From Xenopus tropicalis (taxonomy: Eukaryota > Chordata > Amphibia > Anura > Pipidae): 64,000 nt of DNA. The notes under the pieces were generated by a model that worked only from the letters and a program-made list of their open reading frames with translations, was not told the DNA's origin and searched no databases. Of the stretch, positions 58,801 through 64,000 are shown one piece after another. Numbering within the stretch: the first letter of the stretch is position 1; every line of letters starts with the position of its first letter. The position numbers and the translations under genes were made by a program. The stretch covers positions 151,538,483 to 151,602,482 of the forward strand of contig NC_030680.2 of assembly GCF_000004195.4 (NCBI RefSeq). The letters are read 5' to 3'.

Positions 58801-60297
58801 TTGGGTAAATCTGCTGTCAGGGGAGCAGGGGACAGTAGGGCAAGATGGAGATAGTAGGGCAAGATGGAGACAGTAGGGCAAGATGGGGACAGTAGGACAA
58901 GATGGAGACAGTAGGGCAAGTTGGAGATAGTAGGACAAGATGGAGACAGTAGGGCAAGATGGAGACAGTAGGGCAAGATGGAGACAGTAGGGCAAGATGG
59001 AGACAGTAGGGCAAGATGGGGACAGTAGGGCAAGATGGGGACAGTAGGGCAAGTTGGAGACAGTAGGACAAGATGGAGACAGTAGGGCAAGATGGAGACA
59101 GTAGGGCAAGATGGAGACAGTAGGGCAAGATGGAGACAGTAGGGCAAGATGGGGACAGTAGGACAAGATGGAGATAGTAGGACAAGATGGAGACAGTAGG
59201 GCAAGATGGGGACAGTAGGGCAAGATGGAGATAGTAGGGCAAGATGGAGACAGTAGGACAAGATGGAGACAGTAGGGCAAGATGGAGATAGTAGGACAAG
59301 ATGGAGATAGTAGGACAAGATGGAGACAGGAGGGCAAGATGGAGATAGTAGGGCAAGATGGAGACAGTAGGACAAGATGGAGACAGTAGGGCAAGATGGA
59401 GACAGTAGGACAAGATGGAGACAGTAGGGCAAGATGGAGACAGTAGGGCAAGATGGAGACAGTAGGGCAAGATCGAGACAGTAGGGCAAGATGGGGACAG
59501 TAGGACAAGATGGGGACAGTAGGACAAGATGGGGACAGTAGGGCAAGATGGGGACAGTAGGCAATGAGAAGGCAGATGGAGACAGTAGGGCAAGATGGAG
59601 ACAGTAGGCAAGATGGGGACAGTAGGGCAAGATGGAGACAGTAGGGCAAGTGGAGGACAGTAGGGCAAAGATGGAGACAGTAGGGCAAGATGGAGACAGT
59701 AGGGCAAGATGGAGACAGTAGGGCAAGATGGAGACAGTAGGGCAAGATGGAGACAGTAGGGCAAGATGGAGACAGTAGGGCAAGATGGAGACAGTAGGGC
59801 AAGATGGAGACAGTAGGGCAAGATGGAGACAGTAGGGCAAGATAAAGACAGTTGGGCAAGATGGAGACAGTAGGGCAAGATAGAATAGAATACATTGAGA
59901 TTGTGACAGATCAGATTTTGGGGCGACAGATCCCCATTGTACCTTTATTGTGGGGGGCTGGGATGGCAAATGTCACTGTTACTGTACACATCACAGTATG
60001 GGGGGGATCTGGCCGGTCGCTGCTTGTGGCCCCGGGGCCCATTCGGTTCCTCTCAGAGATCACTTGGTTCCGTGTATCAGACGAGTTCCCCTGAGTCCCC
60101 TCTGTTTCCTTTTCTGATGCACTTGTGTCCCCTGTGGGGCCGCTCCCATAGTCTGAGAGAGCAGAGCCTTCTGGGGCCCCGGGGTCCCTCTGTGGGGAGA
60201 TCCTGTCACTGTCAGTGGGACCCCCACTATCATAGTCACTGTGACTCCCACAGCTTCCCCCTGTGTGTATGGGAGTAGTACTGTGTGGCGCCTCCAT
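43655..60297 (-). CDS. CFAP92: CFAP92 (KIAA1257/FAP92-type) cilium-associated protein, 15 coding exons
   Basis: Minus-strand exons, 5' to 3': 60297-59943, 58618-58440, 56473-56260, 56120-56007, 54653-54575, 54391-54246, 52898-52788, 52673-52489, 51453-50591, 49690-49511, 48861-48576, 48498-48334, 47916-47704, 44196-43990, 43855-43655. They sum to 3498 nt (1165 residues plus stop) with every phase matching. The large exon 9 holds a DUF4550-type segment ([32 protein letters not shown]) near residues 466-520. The family is named from a Chlamydomonas flagellar protein; its molecular role is poorly known. Identification rests on that segment and on the position tail to tail with ACAD9, as I recall for human. 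The last two exons and the start codon are the least certain parts. Confidence 0.82.
43990..44196 (-). CDS. CFAP92: CFAP92 exon 14
   Basis: [17 protein letters not shown] through LRRAGLALK; donor gtatgg, acceptor gaccccgcag. Phase 0 at both ends. A 3.5-kb repeat-filled intron separates it from exon 13, so a further small exon could be missed. Confidence 0.65.
44515..45515. repeat. 22-24-bp pyrimidine-rich minisatellite, about 43 copies
   Basis: Mix of ccaatatatacccactctct and ccaactgtacccactctctc units. CFAP92 intron 13. Confidence 0.97.
45680..46348. repeat. 15-bp minisatellite, about 44 copies
   Basis: Unit ccccaatacccagtg/a. CFAP92 intron 13; the 15-bp unit produces long open frames. Confidence 0.97.
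46390..46465. mobile_element. fragment of hAT-like MITE
   Basis: ccgaaccctcaatcctttgt and gaatcctaatttgaatatgc match the inner part of the element at 34,902-35,125 and its wider family. Confidence 0.5.
46640..47695. repeat. about 150-bp minisatellite, 6 copies
   Basis: Unit with agtgtaaccaatcccaactg, ctttatcagcttagtcgctc and a ttatatatttatatatagtg end. Inverted array at 54.70-55.89 kb, also in CFAP92. Confidence 0.97.
47704..47916 (-). CDS. CFAP92: CFAP92 exon 13
   Basis: [18 protein letters not shown] through ARIAELSK, 71 codons; donor gtaagt is strong, acceptor atggattccag is weak in pyrimidines so the 5' border could shift. Confidence 0.78.
48030..48310. repeat. about 40-bp minisatellite, 7 copies
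   Basis: Unit acagatgggcggggccatgg then cccaaggaaggcggtgccta. CFAP92 intron 12, ending 24 bases from exon 12. Confidence 0.96.
48334..48498 (-). CDS. CFAP92: CFAP92 exon 12
   Basis: [18 protein letters not shown] through LLQALAK, 55 codons; acceptor ccccccccacag, donor gtaact. Confidence 0.85.
48576..48861 (-). CDS. CFAP92: CFAP92 exon 11
   Basis: [18 protein letters not shown] through [11 protein letters not shown]; acceptor tttccctgcag, donor gtacgt; 95 codons. Confidence 0.88.
49511..49690 (-). CDS. CFAP92: CFAP92 exon 10
   Basis: [18 protein letters not shown] through PTPCFHALS; acceptor attggtttcag, donor gtgagt. Its frame differs from the two longer overlapping antisense frames but is the one that matches both neighbouring phases. 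Confidence 0.88.
49972..50520. repeat. 30/31-bp minisatellite, about 18 copies
   Basis: Unit gtgcagtaagttgtagttgc then cctgctgtggg. Each unit has GCAGTAAGT on the plus strand, the strand opposite CFAP92. Confidence 0.97.
50591..51453 (-). CDS. CFAP92: CFAP92 exon 9: DUF4550-type segment
   Basis: 863 nt starting [17 protein letters not shown] after acceptor tctgtgcccccag and ending ELWETLPT plus two bases before gtactg. It contains [31 protein letters not shown], then Leu-rich alpha/beta text ([20 protein letters not shown]). The open frame continues upstream of 51,453, but only this acceptor keeps phase 0 with exon 8. Confidence 0.9.
51560..52145. repeat. about 84-bp minisatellite, 7 copies
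   Basis: Unit with gaatagaaatatcagttacc and ctagcaacaggcaaagggtt. CFAP92 intron 8. Confidence 0.95.
52489..52673 (-). CDS. CFAP92: CFAP92 exon 8
   Basis: [18 protein letters not shown] through [10 protein letters not shown]; acceptor tcgttatacag, donor gtaatt. It leads in phase 0 into [12 protein letters not shown] of exon 9. Confidence 0.85.
52788..52898 (-). CDS. CFAP92: CFAP92 exon 7
   Basis: [18 protein letters not shown] to LSFLPLVA; acceptor gatatattgacag, donor gtgagt. It abuts a 105-bp tandem array on its upstream side. Confidence 0.82.
52911..53977. repeat. about 105-bp minisatellite, 10 copies, inverted relative to 8069-8621
   Basis: Unit tgtaagcagcagtcctgccc...tagctatctgtataacagag. 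It abuts CFAP92 exon 7. Confidence 0.97.
54003..54242. repeat. GACA/GAGA microsatellite
   Basis: Purine-rich agacagacagagagagacaa run of 240 bp ending 4 bases before CFAP92 exon 6. Confidence 0.95.
54246..54391 (-). CDS. CFAP92: CFAP92 exon 6
   Basis: [18 protein letters not shown] through TTDTVTQR; acceptor ccccccgacag, donor gtaagt, directly abutting a GACA/GAGA microsatellite in the intron. Confidence 0.8.
54575..54653 (-). CDS. CFAP92: CFAP92 exon 5
   Basis: [18 protein letters not shown] to APEK; acceptor tttgtgtttcag, donor gtaaga. Confidence 0.78.
54700..55890. repeat. about 150-bp minisatellite, 7-8 copies, inverted relative to 46,640-47,695
   Basis: Unit with cagttgggattggttacact, tcactatatataaatatata and gaaatagagaaagtacaggg. 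Confidence 0.97.
56007..56120 (-). CDS. CFAP92: CFAP92 exon 4
   Basis: [17 protein letters not shown] to QGGGAR; acceptor tctctctgtcag, donor gtaccg; phases match both neighbours. Confidence 0.8.
56260..56473 (-). CDS. CFAP92: CFAP92 exon 3
   Basis: [19 protein letters not shown] through GRQGEDPK; acceptor cttatttcag, donor gtatgt. The alternating hydrophobic pattern ([27 protein letters not shown]) suggests a beta-rich domain. Confidence 0.85.
56571..58303. repeat. 19-bp minisatellite array, about 90 copies
   Basis: Unit ccctactgtctccatcttg with c/t variants. Left edge tctcaatgtattctattcta. CFAP92 intron 2. Confidence 0.97.
58440..58618 (-). CDS. CFAP92: CFAP92 exon 2
   Basis: [18 protein letters not shown] to KLYLEHESR; donor gtgagt. 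Two adjacent AGs (cag-cag) allow a one-codon difference at the acceptor. The exon is flanked on both sides by arrays of the same 19-bp repeat in opposite orientation. Confidence 0.85.
58828..59900. repeat. 19-bp minisatellite array in opposite orientation, about 56 copies
   Basis: Unit caagatggagacagtaggg, the reverse complement of the 56.6-kb array. Right edge tagaatagaatacattgaga is the inverse complement of that array's left edge. CFAP92 intron 1. Confidence 0.97.
59943..60297 (-). CDS. CFAP92: CFAP92 coding exon 1
   Basis: Starts [14 protein letters not shown] and ends [12 protein letters not shown] plus one base; donor gtacaa. Acidic, Ser/Gly/Asp-rich ([13 protein letters not shown]). 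An in-frame ATG at 60,375 would add a leader translated from a 10-11-bp tandem repeat; the downstream ATG is preferred. Confidence 0.75.
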
Positions 60298-60302
60298 CTC
60301 CA

Positions 60303-60388
60303 ACTCAGTCCAACTCAGTCCAACTCCGTCCAACTCCGTCCAACTCAGTCCAACTCCCGTCCAACTCCCGTCCAACTCCGTCCAACTC
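60303..60388. repeat. 10-11-bp repeat at CFAP92 start
   Basis: ccaactcagt/ccaactccgt/ccaactcccgt units immediately 5' of the chosen start codon. Confidence 0.93.
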
Positions 60389-60439
60389 CCGTCCAGCTCT
60401 TCTACTAATCAGCTTGACAGGATAGAGACACAGCGCTTC

Positions 60440-61525
60440 TTAGTCACACAGGGGGGGTACAGGGGGTACAGGGAGTTGTGTGTATCTGAGTCACACAGGG
60501 GGACAGGGGGTACAGGGAGTTGTGTGTATCTGAGTCACAGTATCTGAGTCACAGGGGGTACAGGGGGTACTGCAGGGGAGTTGTGTGTATCTGAGTCACA
60601 CAGGGGGGTACAGGGGTACTGCGGGGAGTTGTGTGTATCTGAGTCACACAGGGGGGTACAGGGGGTACAGGGAGTTGTGTGTATCTGAGTCACACAGGGG
60701 GTACAGGGGGTACTGCGGGGAGTTGTGTGTATCTGAGTCACACAGGGGGGTACAGGGGGTACTGTGGGGAGTTGTGTGTATCTGAGTCACACAGGGGGTA
60801 CAGGGGGTACTGCGGGGAGTTGTGTGTATCTGAGTCACACAGGGGGGTACAGGGGGTACTGTGGGGAGTTGTGTGTATCTGAGTCACACAGGTAGGGGTA
60901 CAGGGGGTATCTGCAGGGGAAGTTGTGTGTATCTGAGTCACACAGGGGGGTTAACAGGGGGTACTGCAGGGAGTTATGTGTATCTGAGTCACACAGGGGG
61001 GTACCAGGGGGTACTGCAGGGAGTTGTGGTGTATCTGAGTCACACAGGGGGGTACAGGGGGTACTCGCAGGGAGTTCTGTGTATCTGAGTCACACAGGGG
61101 GGGTACAGGGGGTACTGTGGGGAGTTGTGTGTATCTGAGTCACACAGGGGGGGGTACAGGGGGTACTGCGGGGAGTTGTGTTGTATTCTGAGTCACACAG
61201 GGGGGGTACAGGGGGTACTAGCAGGGAGTATGTGTATCTGAGTCACACAGGGGGGTACAGGGGGTACTGCAGGAGTTGTGTGTATCTGAGTCACACAGGG
61301 GGGTACAGGGGGGTACTGCAGGGAGTTCTGTGTATCTGAGTCACACAGGGGGGTACAGGGGGTACTGCAGGGAGTTGTGTGTATCTGAGTCACACAGGGG
61401 GGTACAGGGGGTACTGCAGGGAGTTATGTGTATCTGAGTCACACAGGGGGGTACAGGGGGTACTGCAGGGAGTTGTGTGTATCTGAGTCACACAGGGGGG
61501 TACAGGGGGTACTGCAGGGAGTTGC
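60440..61525. repeat. about 47-bp minisatellite, about 23 copies
   Basis: Unit gtgtatctgagtcacacagg then ggggtacagggggtactgcagggagttgt; several irregular copies between 60.89 and 61.24 kb. Confidence 0.97.
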
Positions 61526-61664
61526 AGTACAGAGAGGGGTACATACAGTTGGGAGGTGCCAGTTGTACAATTAGGGGGTGTCCCTGACTATCCAGCAGTT
61601 TAACCATTCAGACAAGTTTGGGTGCCAGTCATAGGGGGGAATTCACAAAAGTGCTGATATTGAG

Positions 61665-61742
61665 ACAAAATAAAAGTGGAGACAGATTTGTCGGATTTTC
61701 CACCGTATTCACAAACCTCTGTCTCCACTTTTGTAAATTTGT
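61665..61742. mobile_element. palindromic MITE-like repeat
   Basis: acaaaataaaagtggagaca and ctgtctccacttttgtaaat are imperfect inverse complements around a short loop. Confidence 0.45.
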
Positions 61743-62506
61743 CATTTAAACTGACAGTTTTCAGATTTTGTCATTTTCCAGACATTTTTTTTTGTATGAA
61801 TTTGCCTTTAGCTGTTAGTAAATGTGTCGGTGCCCCAAACCCAGTCCCACGGCGACAGGAGCCTGGGGGGGGGGGGGGGGGGGGGGGGAGGAATTTACCC
61901 GCAGGATTTGCCATTTCACTTTGGGGCAATTCCTGAGGGGTAATTTCAGTTGCCCAGGGAAACTATACAGCATTCAGGCCAAGCTGGGCTTTCTATTGGT
62001 TTCCATATTTCTGTGTAATTCCCCTTCTGTAATGAGATTTAAGGGCCTAAATACCTTCTTCTCTGGCCCCCACTCATTACTGGGCAGCAGTGGCCCCCCA
62101 CCCTAACATGCCCAGTGATAGGGGCCCAACAGGACTAGGGCCCCCTGGGTTTTTATTCAGTGCCCTGTTGGGCCAGTCCAACCCTGTACCCCAATCCCAG
62201 TGTGGGTGCCAGTGTGTAGGTGCTGTTTGCTGATGGCGGCTGGGAATGGGTGGGGGGCAATGCTGTCGGGCAGTTCTGTAGTTCTGCCCCTGCTAGATCA
62301 GCTAAATCTCCCATAACAATGCCGAACTGTGAGGGGAAAAGGTTTTATATACAAGATATCAATTCAACTTTTTGTTTAATCAGTGATTTACTTGTTTATA
62401 AATGTTAGTGAGGCTTTTTGCCCCTATTGTTCCAGGTGAGACAGAGACTTGCCCCTAACAATGAGGCTGCTAATCCCCCGTTACCCCGTTACCCGGACTC
62501 ACTTAC

Positions 62507-62580
62507 CGGACTCTCCCCTGAGACACCCGCGGCGCTTGCTGGTTGCTATAGGGACCGGCGGACTTAGGGGAGGGGCTGCC
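62507..62580 (-). promoter_or_regulatory. CFAP92: CFAP92 non-coding first exon and promoter with X-box-like motif
   Basis: On the minus strand a CG-rich segment ends in a perfect donor (gagagtccg then gtaagt) and lies upstream of the first coding exon. It contains GTCCCTATAGCAAC (62,542-62,555). The AGCAAC half fits the RFX X-box consensus (RGYAAC); the other half is imperfect. X-boxes mark promoters of cilium genes. The start of transcription is not determined. Confidence 0.5.
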
Positions 62581-62669
62581 AAGATAAGAGGCGGGGAACC
62601 GTGAGATTGAGAGTGGAGGGGCGTGGCTATTTGTTCCTCTTCTACTCGCGTTGGGCGGAGTTGTGATGA

Positions 62670-63240
62670 GAGTGACAGCAATAAGGGGCGGAGGCGGGGC
62701 TAAGACAAGGACGGCAATAAGGGGCGAGGCGGGGCTAAGTCAAGTGACAGGCAATAAGGGGCGGAGGCGGGGCTAAGACAAAGAGTGACAGGCAATAAGG
62801 GGCGGAGGCGGGGCTAAGACAAAGAGTGACAGGGAACAATAAGGGGCGGAGACGGGGCTAAGACAAAGAGTGGACAGGCAATAAGGGGCGGAGACGGGGG
62901 CTAAGACAAAGTGACAGGCAATAAGGGGCGGAGGCGGGGCTAAGACAAAGAGTGACAGGCAATAAGGGCGGAGGCGGGCTAAGACAAAGAGTGACAGGCA
63001 ATAAGGGGCGGAGGCGGGGCTAAGAAAAAGAGTGACAGGCAATAAGGGGCGGAGGCGGGGCTAAGACAAAGAGTGACAGGCAATAAGGGGCGGAGGCGGG
63101 CTAGACAAAGTGACAGGCAAATAAGGGCGGAGGCGGGGCTAAGACAAAGAGTGACAGGCAATAAGGGGCGGAGGCGGGGCTAGACAAAGAGTGACAGGCA
63201 ATAAGGGGCGGAGGCGGGGCTAAGACAAAGAGTGACAGGC
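62670..63240. repeat. about 41-bp GC-box minisatellite upstream of CFAP92, about 14 copies
   Basis: Unit aataaggggcggaggcgggg then ctaagacaaagagtgacaggc. Each copy has GGGGCGG and GGCGGGGC, both Sp1/KLF-type GC boxes. Several copies carry one-base losses. Confidence 0.95.
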
Positions 63241-63244
63241 CGGG

Positions 63245-63744
63245 ACCAACTCCCGGGAATTGAGTCTGAGCGCTCATTGCAGCAGGGAACGCTAGGGGGC
63301 AGCAGGAAATACGGACAGGGCGGGCAAAGGGGGGCACTTTGTGGGGTCGCTTTCTACTATTCACTTGTTGAACTGCTGCCAGATTTCTCCAAGAGCCATA
63401 AGGGCCACATAAACATGCTGGGGCCACAAGGGAGAAACCAAGGCGCCTGATTGGATGAAACCTAGCTTTAATGAGTTGTGCCTTTAGGATGGGGGGGTGG
63501 GGGGTATAAACCATTGGGATACAGTTTGGGCAACTTGCTGGGATCTGAAGGGCCGTAACTGGGTGTAGTTCCAGTCTGGGAGCCCCCCCACATCCCTTCA
63601 GTTCGGGGGTACCGGGTGCTTTATCCTCATTGGTGCACTTTCCAACCCAGGAATTAACCCTTTATAAGCTGCTGAAAGGCAACTGAGGAGCAGGGAAAAC
63701 CCAGAGCCAAAAGGTTCTTCTTATTAACTGGTCAACTATGAACC
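63245..63744. other. upstream flank of CFAP92, single-copy
   Basis: CpG-containing sequence with no exon I can support on either strand. Confidence 0.5.
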
Positions 63745-64000
63745 CGAAGTACAGCTGGGGCAGTAGAAGTACAGCTGGGGCAGTAGAAGTACAGCTGGGG
63801 GCAGTAGAAGTACAGCTGGGGGAGTAGAAGTACAGCTGGGGCAGTAGAAGTACAGCTGGGGCAGTAGAAGTACAGGTTGGGGCAGTAGAAGTACAGCTGG
63901 GGCAGTAGTAGTACAAGCCGCCGCAGTAGAAGTACAGCTGGGGCAGTAGAAGTACAGCTGGGGGCAGTAGAAGTACAGCTGGGCAGTAGAAGTACAGCTG
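63745..64000. repeat. 20-bp minisatellite, runs off the window
   Basis: Unit agtacagctggggcagtaga, about 13 copies, still repeating at the last base. Confidence 0.96.

Larger units (their letters stand above)
60298..62506 (-). other. CFAP92 upstream intron / 5' UTR region
   Basis: No protein exon is seen. It contains a 10-11-bp array at 60.30-60.39 kb, a 47-bp array at 60.44-61.52 kb, a palindromic element at 61,665-61,742 and a G-run near 61,866-61,890. The region 61.9-62.45 kb is single-copy and A/T-balanced, with nothing recognised. Confidence 0.5.

Noticed and set aside
56525..59969. Open frames of 353-685 codons reading [17 protein letters not shown]
   Set aside because: Translations of the 19-bp array and its inverted partner. 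The only real coding sequence there is the CFAP92 exon at 58,440-58,618 in another frame.
63101..63514. 137-codon minus-strand frame upstream of CFAP92
   Set aside because: Half of it is the GC-box minisatellite and the rest shows no recognisable protein features or splice partners.

Overview
The window is vertebrate genomic DNA, most likely from a clawed frog (Xenopus, probably X. tropicalis). Three intron-rich protein genes can be rebuilt exon by exon with consistent GT-AG boundaries and reading phase. The spacers hold interspersed repeats I recognise as Xenopus-type: palindromic MITE-like elements, a hAT-like repeat starting TAGGGATGCACC, and long local minisatellites. The species call is an inference from repeat character and protein similarity; no database search was run.

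Layout. (1) 1-about 20.2 kb, plus strand: the 3' half of an IQSEC1-type Arf GTPase exchange factor. It carries the end of the Sec7 domain, the PH domain, a Ser/His/Pro-rich tail and a C-terminal PDZ ligand ending STIV, with 8 constitutive coding exons visible, one possible extra cassette exon and a long 3' UTR. (2) 22,959-42,298, plus strand: a complete ACAD9, with 18 coding exons and 622 residues. It is a mitochondrial acyl-CoA dehydrogenase family protein and complex I assembly factor. (3) 60,297 down to 43,655, minus strand: a CFAP92 (KIAA1257/FAP92-type, DUF4550) cilium-associated gene, with 15 coding exons and about 1165 residues. Its non-coding first exon lies near 62.5 kb. ACAD9 and CFAP92 converge tail to tail, as I recall for human 3q21. 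All three genes are unrelated housekeeping, neuronal or ciliary genes that happen to be neighbours. There is no operon-like or defence-like system.

The unusual property of the window is its tandem-repeat load. Roughly half of all bases are in about 40 minisatellite or microsatellite arrays, nearly all intronic. Several families occur twice or more in opposite orientation: the 135-bp family at 0-1.6 and 35.7-37.9 kb; the 112-bp family at 2.9, 18.6 and 38.2 kb; the 105-bp family at 8.1 and 52.9 kb; the 150-bp family at 46.6 and 54.7 kb; and the 19-bp family at 56.6 and 58.8 kb. Two of these inverted pairs lie inside the CFAP92 transcription unit and could fold its pre-mRNA back on itself. A 3.3-kb G-run array fills the start of ACAD9 intron 1. 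Very long open frames of hundreds to over 1100 codons across these arrays are by-products of stop-free repeat units, not genes.
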